This document shows positions 34,035 to 42,801 of a stretch of DNA of 64,000 nucleotides, piece after piece. The position numbers and the translations under genes are program-made. Every line of letters begins with the position of its first letter. Within the stretch, counting starts at the first letter, position 1. The DNA comes from Caldilineaceae bacterium (GTDB lineage: Bacteria; Chloroflexota; Anaerolineae; Caldilineales; Caldilineaceae), in assembly GCA_020634755.1 (NCBI GenBank), contig JACKBC010000004.1:62001-126000 (forward strand), given 5' to 3'. The notes below the pieces were generated by a model. It was not told the DNA's origin and did not search any database. It saw nothing but the letters and a program-made list of their open reading frames with translations.

Positions 34035-35478
34035 AATTGGGTGTTTGCTAAAAACGCACGCACGGTTTCCATATATTCAGTGCGGTCGTGGTTTTGAAAG
34101 GCCGCCATGGACATGCGCACCGGGTCGCCAAAGAAGTAGTATTCGTAGTGGGTCTGGCGGGCGCCAAAGGCCGAGAGCGCCGTATCCCAAGCCAGCCGAA
34201 AAAGGGGGATGCGGTCGGCGGCTTCTTGCCGCGCGCTCTGATAATAGCGCTCTATTTCCTCGGCCAGCGGACCATGCACATCGGCTGCGGTGGGCATAGC
34301 CACCAACCCGCTGGCCCCTAACTGGCGCACAATGTCGACCATCTTGGGGTAGAGGTGCGGATAGAGATTGCGGGCGGCGTCAATGGGGTCCCAAGCCGGC
34401 GTCATGACGCCGTAGGCATTGGGCGCGGCCTGCTGTTCGGCGGAAAAGCGGAAGGCCTTCATGGTTTCCAAATTGATCCAGATCTGGGTGATCTTGTCCT
34501 GCACGTGCTGAAACTGTTCAATGCCAATCGAATCGACCAGCAACGCGGCCAACCCCAGCAGAAACTCAGTCTTGGCAATGCTTTTGCAGAGCACCTGGTG
34601 CGCCATGTGAATCACGGCGCCAGTGGCTTTATAAGCTTGGTTGCAGAGTTGCACATCGCGATAGAGAAAGACCCGCTCCCACGGCACCAGTACGTCGTCA
34701 AAAAAGACCACGGCGTCCAGCTCCTCGTAGCGTGCGCCCAGCGGATGATCGTAGGTATTGCCCGTATAATCGAACGTCTCACGACACTGAAAGCTGAGGC
34801 CCGGCGTGTTGTTGGGAATGGCAAAGCCAAAGGCATATGGAGCGTCTTCTTCTGGGCTGCGCAATAGCGTAGAAGGGAAGACCATGATCTCATCCGAAAT
34901 GGGCAGCGTGGCCAACATGCGCGCGCCGCGGATCACAAGGCCGGCGGCGGTCTCCTCTTTGACGCGGGCGGCCAGAAAGGGATCTTTCTGCTGCGCCATG
35001 CTGACGGCGCGATTGATCTGCGGATTGATCAGCGTGTGGGTGAGGACACAGGTCTTCTTCGCGCACTTTTTCATAATAGGCGCGCATATTATCGGCAAAG
35101 CCGTTGCGGTTTTCGTTCAGAAATTCAGCGCCGCCCGCGTACGCGGCTACAGCGCGGTTCAGATAATCGGGCATGCGGCCCATCATGCCCTGGAGTAAAT
35201 TCAGCACGCAGATGCATGGCGTTGCCCAGACGGACCAGTTCCTCTTTGGCCGTGGGAATCAGGTGGGTAATGCCCACCGGTTCGCTGCTGCTGGGTGATT
35301 TATAAAGGCTAACGTCCGCGTGCGCCCACTGATGGTCATAGAGTGCGGCCAAGCTTTTAACGCCGTTCTGAATGCCCGGTTCTGCGGTAATATCCTGCAC
35401 TTTTTGGCCGCGATGATACAGAGCCGGGGGCTGTTCTTTTAAGCGCTGGATTACTTCTGCGCCTCGTCGTGCGCCCAT
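34031..35478 (-). pseudogene. hpaB: 4-hydroxyphenylacetate 3-monooxygenase oxygenase component, two frameshifts
   Basis: Three consecutive frames together give a full-length HpaB of about 481 residues. The first (35478 to about 35190) opens MGARRGAEVIQRL and reads VSLYKSPSSSEPVGITHLIP. The second (about 35190 to 35050) reads GMMGRMPDYLNRAV and EKVREEDL. The third (about 35050 to 34031) reads LTHTLINPQINR, YTGNTYDHPLGARY and the rest. Each junction is restored by dropping one base, from GGG at 35188-35190 and from CC at 35044-35045. HpaB is the FADH2-using oxygenase that makes homoprotocatechuate. GGAGGA precedes the ATG. It is either a recent pseudogene or carries sequencing indels; hpaC is not nearby. 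Confidence 0.88.
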
Positions 35479-35558
35479 GATGCTCCTCCATCAAATCAAT
35501 AATGTGTGAAAGCGATAAAACACTGTTTTACTCTGGGCGTGCGCCATATCTAAGTGAT

Positions 35559-35567
35559 AGTATACCA
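35559..35567 (-). promoter_or_regulatory. Extended -10 promoter candidate of hpaB
   Basis: On the minus strand TGG-TATACT, about 80 bases before the hpaB start, in the region between divergent hpaB and hpaH. On the plus strand TATAAT at 35656-35661 could serve hpaH, with a weak -35. Confidence 0.4.
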
Positions 35568-35718
35568 CAACGGGCGCCAATGCCGGCGCGCCGTTTACCG
35601 TGCATCCAACTTGCTGCGGGACAATCCGAAACTCTGACTTTTGCTGATTAACGAGTATAATAATGATGCAAACCCCGCAAAATCCAGAAGCAACCCATGA
35701 CCAGCGCTTTGGAGTCCC

Positions 35719-36486
35719 ATGCTCACCCAAGCCGAACGACAAACGATTGCCAATCGCCTGCTAACGGCCCACCGCACGCACACGCCCATTGCGTCGCCCA
35801 AACAGACCTTTCCCAGCATGGAAATGGTGGACGCGTATCACATTCAGCAGCTTTGTGTGGACCAGTGGGTCTCCGAAGGGGCAGCGGTTAAAGGATACAA
35901 AGTCGGATTGACTTCCAAAGCCATGCAGGAAGCATCGGGCATCAACGAGCCTGATTATGGCGCATTGCTGGATCGCTTCTTTATACCCGAATCTGCTGCC
36001 ATCCATCACGCCAACTTCTTTGGTCCGCTGGTCGAAATTGAGCTGGCCTTTGTCATGAAGGCGAGCTTGGCCGGTCCCCACGTCAACGCCGCCGACGTGA
36101 TTCGCGCCACCGATTTTGTGCTGCCCTCCATTGAGCTGGTGGATCGCCGTCTTTCCAATCGCGTGGGCGTAGTGGATACCATTTCGGATCTGGCCTCGTG
36201 CGGGGCGGTGATTCTAGGCGGCAACCCCATGCGACTCACCGATTTGGATATTCGCAGCGTGACCGGCAGCGTGATCAAAAATGGGGAAGTGCTGGCCACG
36301 GGCAGCGCCGCCGATGTGTTGGGCAATCCGGTCAACGCGGTTATCTGGCTGGCCAACAAGCTGCATGAATTTGGCGTCACCTTTCAGGCTGGCCACGTTA
36401 TTTTGACCGGCTCCTTTGTCAAGTTAGTACCAGCCGCGCCGGGGATCACTTTGTGGCCCGCTTCGATAGCGGCTTTGGCGATGTAG
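35719..36486 (+). CDS. hpaH: 2-oxo-hept-4-ene-1,7-dioate hydratase-like protein
   Basis: The 255-residue protein belongs to the 2-keto-4-pentenoate hydratase/FAH-like superfamily: VKGYKVGLTSKAMQEASGINEPDYGALLD, the metal ligands in GPLVEIELAFVMK (ExE) and PSIELVDRR, and the terminal GHVILTGSF. The sequence fits HpaH, which hydrates the product of the homoprotocatechuate meta-cleavage route; MhpD-type hydratases are the alternative. It starts the plus-strand half of the aromatic cluster, with GGAG just before the ATG. Confidence 0.9.
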   Translation: MLTQAERQTIANRLLTAHRTHTPIASPKQTFPSMEMVDAYHIQQLCVDQWVSEGAAVKGYKVGLTSKAMQEASGINEPDYGALLDRFFIPESAAIHHANFFGPLVEIELAFVMKASLAGPHVNAADVIRATDFVLPSIELVDRRLSNRVGVVDTISDLASCGAVILGGNPMRLTDLDIRSVTGSVIKNGEVLATGSAADVLGNPVNAVIWLANKLHEFGVTFQAGHVILTGSFVKLVPAAPGITLWPASIAALAM

Positions 36487-36505
36487 AAATTACATTTGAA
36501 TAGGG

Positions 36506-36557
36506 CAGAGGGGCAGGGAGATGTTGCGTCTGCTGACTTTGCAACCCTGCCCCTCTG
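36506..36557. repeat. G/C-rich 13-bp inverted repeat
   Basis: CAGAGGGGCAGGG (36506-36518) and its complement (36545-36557) with a 26-base loop, between hpaH and the aminotransferase. It could act as a terminator or an mRNA-stability hairpin. Confidence 0.5.
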
Positions 36558-36582
36558 TCCCTCTGCAATCTTTAGGAGAACT

Positions 36583-37654
36583 ATGGCAACTATCACGTAT
36601 CGAGGCGGGCTGTCTGTAGACGAAGTTCGCAACCAAGTAAAAGCCGATCAAATCTACAAGCTCTCATCCAATGAAAATCCGCGCGGACCGTCACCACTGG
36701 TGGTGCAGGCGATTCAAGAAGCCGCGCTCGCCCTCAATTCTTATCCGCCGCGCAGCGATGATGCGCTGCGCCAGGCCCTGGTGGACACATACGACTGCGG
36801 TCTGACGCTCGACCACTTTGTGTGCACCAACAGCGGCTCAGAGGCGCTGCAGATCATTGCCCGCGCCTTTTTAGAAGCGGGTGATGAGTTTGTGGTCTGT
36901 TCACCCACCTTTGGCGCGTATGTGCGCTTTGCGTCCACCCAGGGCGCCATTCCGGTGGACGCGCCACTGCGGGCGGCCGATTTTACCCATGATGTAGACG
37001 CCATTCTGGCCGCCATTACCGAGCGCACTCGGCTTGTCTTTATCTGCAACCCCAACAATCCCACCGGCGTCATTATGCCCGCCGCCGATTTTGACCGGCT
37101 GGTGGCCAATATACCGCCGCACGTAACCATTGTGGCCGACCAGGTCTATGAACATTACGTGCAGCGGACGGACTTTCCCGACACGGTGAGTCACGTATTG
37201 GCGGGCAAGCCAATTATGATTGTGCAGACCTTTTCTAAAAGTTATGGGTTGGCCGGTCTGCGGCTGGGCTATGTGATTGCGCCACCGGAGCTTGGCGAGC
37301 GCCTGCGTGGGCAATTGCGCAACTTCCACATGAACAGCATCTCGCTGGCTGCCGGTATTGCCGCTTTGCAGGATAAAGCGTATGTGCAGGAATCAGCGCG
37401 GTTGGCGGAAGAAGGCAAGGCATATCTATATGGCGAACTCGAACGGCTGGAGGTACAGACCTGGCCCAGCGAAGGGCAACTTTGTATTGATTCGACCCTC
37501 CGCGCCCACCGCCGCAGTTTATCAGCAGCTGCTGGAGCGCGGCGTCATGGTGCGTCAGACCGACATGTTTGGTTACCCCGAGGGATTGCGGGTGACGGTT
37601 GGCTCGGCGGAAGCGAATGCGGCCTTTATTGCGGCGCTGGAAGAGATATTGTAG
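36583..37654 (+). pseudogene. Class I/II aminotransferase (HisC-like), one frameshift
   Basis: The product reads as a HisC-type PLP aminotransferase: YKLSSNENPRGPSPLV, FICNPNNPTGVIMP, the PLP lysine in QTFSKSYGLAGLRLGYV. After SEGQ the frame is lost; moving one base at GGG 37474-37476 continues as GNFVLIRPSAPTAAVYQQLLERG and ends AALEEIL at 37654. The repaired product is about 356 residues, a normal length. AGGAGA lies 5 bases before the ATG. A role in transaminating aromatic amino acids before the hpa route is possible; histidinol-phosphate transamination is the alternative. Confidence 0.85.
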
Positions 37655-37659
37655 AGAAT

Positions 37660-37722
37660 GGTTCCTTGGGTGATTGATTCATTGGTTCATTGGGTTGCAT
37701 ATCCCCAATCACCCAAGGAACC
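37660..37722 (+). terminator. 17-bp perfect inverted repeat
   Basis: GGTTCCTTGGGTGATTG (37660-37676) and its exact complement (37706-37722), loop 29 bases, directly after the aminotransferase stop and before the SDR gene. It may terminate transcription or be a mobile palindrome. Confidence 0.55.
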
Positions 37723-37752
37723 AATTTACCAATGGACGAACGGACTTTTACC

Positions 37753-38535
37753 ATGCCCAATGGACGGCTCCAAGACAAAATTGCCCTTGTGACCGGCGCG
37801 GCTTCCGGCATTGGTCGGGCCACGGTGCTGCGCTTTGCCAGAGAAGGAGCACACGTCATCGCCACCGATCTCAACATGCAGGCGTTGCAGGCACTGGCTG
37901 CGGAAGCTGGCGCAGACACCCATCCCATTGTGCCCGTGCTGTGTGACGTGACCAAGGTGGATGACACGACGCGCGTGGTGGCCGACGCCATGGCCCAATA
38001 TGGACGGCTGGATGTGCTGGTCAACTCGGCGGGGATTACGCCGCGCACGGTCGACCCCGCCGCCGATATTGCCACGCGCTGGGACGCCGTCATGCGCGTC
38101 AACGCGCGAGGGACCATGCTCATGTGTCACGCCGCAGTGGCCGCTATGCAGCAGAATGGCGGCGGGTCCATTGTCAACATTGCATCGATCATGGGGCTGG
38201 TGGGCTATCCAACCAGCCTGCCTTTCTCCGATGGCTTTAGCGCCTATCCGCAAAGCAAAGGCGCCGTGATCCAGTTGACGCGCGACCTGGGCGTGCGCGT
38301 GGCCGCAGACGGCATCCGCGTCAACGCGGTCTGTCCCGGGTTTGTCTACACCGCGCTGACCGCCAACGTGACCGGCGACCCCGCTGTGCACACCAAGATG
38401 CAGGAATTGCACCCCATGGGTCGCTTGGGCCAGCCAGAGGAGATTGCCAACGTGATCCTCTTTTTAGCCTCCGATGAGGCGTCATTTGTGACGGGCGCGG
38501 CCTGGACAGTGGATGGTGGATACACGGCAGAGTGA
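37753..38535 (+). CDS. Short-chain dehydrogenase/reductase
   Basis: The 260-residue SDR has the cofactor motif TGAASGIGRA, LVNSAG in place of NNAG, and the YPQSK active-site Tyr-Lys pair with SIM upstream. It ends with the usual FVTGAAWTVDGGYT. It oxidises or reduces an unknown alcohol or ketone with NAD(P)H. MPNGRLQDKIALVTG at 37753 is the likelier start; an ATG at 37732 adds seven residues. It sits inside the aromatic cluster, so it may act on a side chain or pathway intermediate. Confidence 0.9.
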   Translation: MPNGRLQDKIALVTGAASGIGRATVLRFAREGAHVIATDLNMQALQALAAEAGADTHPIVPVLCDVTKVDDTTRVVADAMAQYGRLDVLVNSAGITPRTVDPAADIATRWDAVMRVNARGTMLMCHAAVAAMQQNGGGSIVNIASIMGLVGYPTSLPFSDGFSAYPQSKGAVIQLTRDLGVRVAADGIRVNAVCPGFVYTALTANVTGDPAVHTKMQELHPMGRLGQPEEIANVILFLASDEASFVTGAAWTVDGGYTAE

Positions 38536-38737
38536 GAAGATGTTTGACACGCTTAAAAGCGACGACAATTCTGCCCAGAGAAAGGGGCATCATCATAGCC
38601 AAATGGTATAAGTTAGCGGCCAAAGCTGTTAAGTTTTTTATGGGTAGGACCTGTAGACCAGGTTTTGCAAACCGGACAGGTCTTCGACAAACCAACCAAC
38701 TGCATAAGTCCTAATTGGGGAAAAAGAGACAAACAAC

Positions 38738-39610
38738 GTGCCATCTAAAGCGCAGATCGTAATACCGCCAGAAAGTGAGCTATACGAGAGTCTCTACAAT
38801 ATGGCCGCGCACCAGCGCATGGTCTTTTTTGCCGGACTGCCCGGCGTGGGCAAGAGCCTTTTCCTGCAACAGCTGGCGCTGATGGCGCACGAAGCCGGGC
38901 GCACTGTGCACCTGCTGCAATGGGACGTGACTCGACCATCTTTTGAAACGCCAGACATTTTGGCCCGCTACCCGGAAGTGGATGGCGTGACCCATGCCGC
39001 TATTCGCAAGGGAGTGGGGCTGTGGGCGCGCGGCGCCATTCAACGCTGGCATGAACGTCACGGCGATCTCGCCCATTTGCTCATTGGCGAAGTGCCGCTG
39101 GTAGGCAATCGGCTGATTGAGCTGACGCAACGCACAGACGATGCGGTGGAAGCGCTGCTAGCCGGTGCGCAGACGCGTTTTGCCATTCCCACGCCCTCAC
39201 GCGCAGTGCGCCAAGTGATTGAGGCCGCGCGCGAAGCATCCATGTCCAATCCACAACACGAAAAAGAGCGCGCCGATGCACCGCCCCACGTGCTGCGGGC
39301 GATGTGGGATGATCTTTACCAGTTGGCGCAGCAGCTGCACATTGCACCGCCCAATGCCAACGGCGAAAACGTGGCCTATGATCCGGCGATTTATGCCGGT
39401 GTGTATCAGCACCTGCTGCAACATCGGCAGACTATTGTATTACCCGTTGACAATGTACTGCCCAAGGTTGGTTCCGTATATGACATCGACGCGCCCATTC
39501 AGGAGCTGCACGCCACCGCCGCCGAAGCCATCCAATGTATGCAGCATATCCAAAACACCTTTACGGATGAACAGCTTGCCGCCCAGGTAAAGCAGTGGTA
39601 TAACGCGTAA
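38738..39610 (+). CDS. P-loop ATPase/kinase-like protein of unknown function
   Basis: The 290-residue protein has a clear Walker A motif, FFAGLPGVGKS (residues 31-40), preceded by a short beta strand. LLQWDVTRPSFETP follows at about 60. A Walker B is not certain; HLLIGEVPLVGNRLIEL is a candidate. The C-terminal half is helical without recognised motifs. It looks like a small AAA or kinase-type NTPase. Its place between the SDR and hpaG suggests a link to the aromatic cluster, but no function is known to me. Confidence 0.72.
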   Translation: MPSKAQIVIPPESELYESLYNMAAHQRMVFFAGLPGVGKSLFLQQLALMAHEAGRTVHLLQWDVTRPSFETPDILARYPEVDGVTHAAIRKGVGLWARGAIQRWHERHGDLAHLLIGEVPLVGNRLIELTQRTDDAVEALLAGAQTRFAIPTPSRAVRQVIEAAREASMSNPQHEKERADAPPHVLRAMWDDLYQLAQQLHIAPPNANGENVAYDPAIYAGVYQHLLQHRQTIVLPVDNVLPKVGSVYDIDAPIQELHATAAEAIQCMQHIQNTFTDEQLAAQVKQWYNA

Positions 39611-39753
39611 AATTGATGGGCTGTCGAGGGCTGCGTAAGTCGTGAAATTGTACAAATAAATGTCCCTGTTCGACAGGCTCAGAGATGACTGTAGCTGGAC
39701 CCGCTACCGTTAGCGAATTTTGCAGTTCTAATCAACCTTTCCCGGAGGACTCT

Positions 39754-40497
39754 ATGAAGCTCGCCCGCTTTGCCTATAACGGCGCCGTCCACAACGCTAC
39801 CTATGAAAGTGACCAGCTCATGGTTGGCTCGGTCGCCTATGATCCGAACGATGTAATGTGGCTGCCGCCAGTGGATCCGCGTGGCAGCACGGCCATTGGC
39901 GTGGCGCTGGGCTATGCCACCCACGCCGCCGAGCTCAAGCTGGATGTGCCGAACTATCCGATTCTGTTTCACAAAATGGGCACGTCACATATTGGGCATA
40001 AGGCGAAGATTGTTAAGCCCGACGTGGAGTATATGCATTACGAGGGTGAACTGGTGGTGGTGATTGGCCGCGCTTGCCGTAATGTCAAACCAGAGCAGGC
40101 GTTAGCGTACGTCATGGGCTATACCATTGGCAACGAATGCACCGTGCGCGATTTTGTGACCAACTACTATCGACCGCCGGTCAAGGCCAAGGGCTTCGAC
40201 ACCTTTGGTCCCATGGGGCCGCTGCTGGTGACGGCGGACGAGATTGATCCCACCAACAGCAACATTCGCACCTACGTTAACGGCGAACTCAAGCAGGACG
40301 ACAACACGCGTCACCTGCGCCACAGCGTGGCCGAACTGATCGCCTATATCTCCGAATTCAAAACGCTGGAGCCGGGCGACACCATCTGGTCCGGCACGCC
40401 CGAGGGCATTTCACACATTTACGCCGGCGACGTGATCCGCGTGGAGATTGACGGGATCGGGGCGCTGGAGAATGAGGTAGTGGATGCGCTTAAATAA
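39754..40497 (+). CDS. hpaG: Fumarylacetoacetate hydrolase family protein, HpaG-like
   Basis: The 247-residue FAH-fold protein has the metal-binding pattern YEGELVVVIG (ExE), then IGNECTVRDF and KGFDTFGPMGPLLV, and ends TIWSGTPEGIS...GDVIRVEIDGIG. In this cluster it most likely is the 5-oxo-pent-3-ene-1,2,5-tricarboxylate decarboxylase/isomerase HpaG, of single-domain type. GGAGGA lies 5 bases before the ATG. Its 3' end overlaps the convergent higA stop by 8 bases. Confidence 0.87.
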   Translation: MKLARFAYNGAVHNATYESDQLMVGSVAYDPNDVMWLPPVDPRGSTAIGVALGYATHAAELKLDVPNYPILFHKMGTSHIGHKAKIVKPDVEYMHYEGELVVVIGRACRNVKPEQALAYVMGYTIGNECTVRDFVTNYYRPPVKAKGFDTFGPMGPLLVTADEIDPTNSNIRTYVNGELKQDDNTRHLRHSVAELIAYISEFKTLEPGDTIWSGTPEGISHIYAGDVIRVEIDGIGALENEVVDALK

Positions 40498-40888
40498 AGA
40501 CCGCTGGCGAAACATGAAACCGTTCTGCTAAAGCGCGAATCTGACGCACGTTGAGTTCGCGTTTGCCGGCGAGAATTTCAGAAACAACGCCCTGTGAACC
40601 GATTTCGGACAGTTCGGCTTGTTTGAGATTGTGCTCTTCCATTAAATATTGCAATGCGTCTGCGCCCGTGACCATCGGCATGGGAAAATGTGTATCTTCG
40701 TATGCCTGAATGAGGATGCCCAAGGTATCCAGCAGTTCGTAGAGCGGATGGCTTTCATTGGCGCCAACTTTATCCAGGAGTTCGTTTAATCGTTCGACGG
40801 CCTGATCATAGCCAGCCTCGCTATGTATGTCGAGGAATGGCTGAACGGCCAGCCAATGGGTCTCGATTTCCGGGGTTAAAGTAGTCAT
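40490..40888 (-). CDS. higA: HigA antitoxin, HTH XRE family
   Basis: The 132-residue protein has an N-terminal helical region (THWLAVQPFLDIHSEAGYDQA) and a C-terminal XRE helix-turn-helix (LQYLMEEHNLKQAELSEIGSQGVVSEILAGKRELNVRQIRALAERFHVSP). This matches antitoxins paired with HigB. It follows higB with a 4-base ATGA overlap, so the two are translationally coupled. The convergent hpaG stop overlaps its end. It should bind HigB and repress the module. Confidence 0.92.
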   Translation of the reverse strand: MTTLTPEIETHWLAVQPFLDIHSEAGYDQAVERLNELLDKVGANESHPLYELLDTLGILIQAYEDTHFPMPMVTGADALQYLMEEHNLKQAELSEIGSQGVVSEILAGKRELNVRQIRALAERFHVSPAVFI

Positions 40889-41172
40889 CGTTTCCAGGCT
40901 CCTTTAGCGTATTCGCCATGCGTCAGCACTGCACGCACATAAACTTTACCACGACTAAAATGAATGGAGGCGATCAAACGATATTTATTGCCTCCAATAT
41001 TAAAGACAATCAGATCTCCAACTCGATCTGCCGAAGGGAAAGTTTTACGCAAGGCGTCAAAGCTTTCAAACTCGCTTTGGCTAACAATTTTGAACCAGCG
41101 CGCTAATGCAGATTCGCTGTCGGGATAAATTTCCCAAAAGTCGCGCAGGGCTTTCTTCGAAATGATATGCAT
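40885..41172 (-). CDS. higB: HigB toxin (mRNA interferase)
   Basis: The 95-residue protein matches HigB closely: MHIISKKALRDFWEIYPDSE, FPSADRVGDLIVFNIGGNKYRLIASIHFSRGKVYVRAVLTHGEY. It cleaves mRNA at the ribosome. The order toxin then antitoxin is characteristic of higBA. The module is inserted on the minus strand between hpaG and hpaE. A 6-bp dyad upstream (41182-41196) is a candidate operator for HigA. Confidence 0.94.
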   Translation of the reverse strand: MHIISKKALRDFWEIYPDSESALARWFKIVSQSEFESFDALRKTFPSADRVGDLIVFNIGGNKYRLIASIHFSRGKVYVRAVLTHGEYAKGAWKR

Positions 41173-41181
41173 GGCAACTCT

Positions 41182-41196
41182 ATCTCATTTTGAGAT
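41182..41196. promoter_or_regulatory. Operator-like dyad between higB and hpaE
   Basis: ATCTCA-TTT-TGAGAT is a perfect dyad located between the divergent higB and hpaE start codons. XRE-type HigA proteins bind such sites; if bound, it could also affect hpaE, whose start is 22 bases downstream. Confidence 0.45.
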
Positions 41197-41217
41197 TTCA
41201 TCAACTAAAGGGATTAT

Positions 41218-42756
41218 ATGGCAACCACCGCCCACGCGTCAAATGTAGAAACAAATCGCACCAAAGCCGCCGATCTACGCGTCCAACTGACCGGCCAAAC
41301 CGTCCAGCACTTTATCAACGGCGCCCATGTTGACTCGCTCGGTGGCGCCACCTTTGACACCATGTCGCCCGCGGATAACGCGGTCCTGTGTCAGGTAGCC
41401 GCCGGACAAGCCGCCGACATTGACCGCGCCGCGCAAGCCGCCAAAGCCGCCTTCCCCGCCTGGCGCGATATGCCGGCCAAAAAACGTCAACAGCTGCTGC
41501 ACCGCGTCGCCGATCTGATCGAAGCCAACGCCGATGAAATCGCGCTGACCGAAGTCATCGACACCGGCCAAACCATCCGCTTTATGACCAGCGCCGCCGC
41601 CCGCGCCGCCGAAAACTTTCGCTTCTTTGCCGACCGCATCGAAGGTGCGCAGGATGGGCTGAGCCTGCCCAGTCCCGAGCACATCAACTACACCTTGCGC
41701 CAACCCATTGGCCCGGTGGGCGTGATCACGCCCTGGAATACGCCCTTTATGCTCAGCACGTGGAAGATCGCCCCCGCCCTTGCCGCCGGTTGCACCGTGG
41801 TCCACAAGCCCGCTGAGTGGAGTCCATTAACGGCGGCGCGGCTAGTTGAGATCATGCATGAGGCGGGCATTCCGGCCGGCGTGGTCAACACAGTACACGG
41901 CATTGGCGAAGTGGCAGGCAAAGCGCTGACCGAGCATCCCGACATCAAGGCCATTGCCTTTGTGGGCGAATCGGCCACCGGCAGCGCCATTATGCAACAG
42001 GGCGCTGCCACGCTCAAGCGGGTCCATTTTGAGCTGGGTGGCAAGAACCCCACCGTGGTCTTTGCCGACGCCGATCTGGAGCGGGCGCTGGACGCCACCA
42101 TCTTTATGATCTATAGCCTGAACGGCGAACGCTGCACCTCGGGCAGCCGCCTGCTGGTGGAGCGCTCGATCCACGATGAGTTTGTGGAGAAGCTGGCCGC
42201 CCGCGTGGCCAAAATTAAAGTGGGCGACCCGCTGGACCCGGCCACCGACATCGGTCCGCTGATCCACCCGCGCCACATCGAAAAAGTGATGCGCTACGTG
42301 CAAGTGGGGCAGGATGAGGGCGCGACATTGGCCACCGGCGGCAGGCGGCTCAACGGCGATCTGGCCAACGGCAACTATTTCGCCGCCACGCTCTTTACCA
42401 ACGCCAGCCGCCACATGCGCATTGCGTGCGAGGAGGTCTTTGGCCCCTTCCTCACCGTCATCCCCTTTGACAGCGAGGCCGAAGCGCTGGAGATTGCCAA
42501 CGAGGTGCGCTACGGGCTGGCCGGTTACCTGTGGACCAACAACGTGGCCCGCGCCCATCGTTTTGCCCAGGCGCTGGATGTGGGCATGGTCTGGGTCAAC
42601 TCGCAGAACGTGCGCCATTTGCCCACGCCCTTTGGCGGCATGAAGGCCAGCGGCATCGGCCGCGATGGCGGCGATTACAGCTTCGATTTTTACATGGAGA
42701 CCAAAAATATCGCCGTGGCGCTGGGGGACCACCGCATTCCAAGGATGGGGGTATAA
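41218..42756 (+). CDS. hpaE: 5-carboxymethyl-2-hydroxymuconate semialdehyde dehydrogenase
   Basis: The 512-residue aldehyde dehydrogenase has FELGGKNP (general base Glu) and NGERCTSGSRLL (catalytic Cys). Its ending, NVRHLPTPFGGMKASGIGRDGGDYSFDFYMETKN, counted in parts, is diagnostic of HpaE. It oxidises the ring-cleavage semialdehyde with NAD to the acid. AAAGGGA precedes the ATG. It is separated from hpaG by the higBA module and ends at the hairpin at 42759. Confidence 0.93.
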   Translation: MATTAHASNVETNRTKAADLRVQLTGQTVQHFINGAHVDSLGGATFDTMSPADNAVLCQVAAGQAADIDRAAQAAKAAFPAWRDMPAKKRQQLLHRVADLIEANADEIALTEVIDTGQTIRFMTSAAARAAENFRFFADRIEGAQDGLSLPSPEHINYTLRQPIGPVGVITPWNTPFMLSTWKIAPALAAGCTVVHKPAEWSPLTAARLVEIMHEAGIPAGVVNTVHGIGEVAGKALTEHPDIKAIAFVGESATGSAIMQQGAATLKRVHFELGGKNPTVVFADADLERALDATIFMIYSLNGERCTSGSRLLVERSIHDEFVEKLAARVAKIKVGDPLDPATDIGPLIHPRHIEKVMRYVQVGQDEGATLATGGRRLNGDLANGNYFAATLFTNASRHMRIACEEVFGPFLTVIPFDSEAEALEIANEVRYGLAGYLWTNNVARAHRFAQALDVGMVWVNSQNVRHLPTPFGGMKASGIGRDGGDYSFDFYMETKNIAVALGDHRIPRMGV

Positions 42757-42758
42757 AG

Positions 42759-42793
42759 GAGAAGTTCGACTTTTCAAAAAAGTCGAACTTCTC
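42759..42793. terminator. Bidirectional rho-independent terminator
   Basis: GAGAAGTTCGACTTTT (42759-42774) pairs perfectly with AAAAGTCGAACTTCTC (42778-42793) around a three-base loop, between convergent hpaE and merR-type genes. The stem is A/T-flanked and works in both directions. Confidence 0.85.
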
Positions 42794-42801
42794 AAAAGTA
42801 G

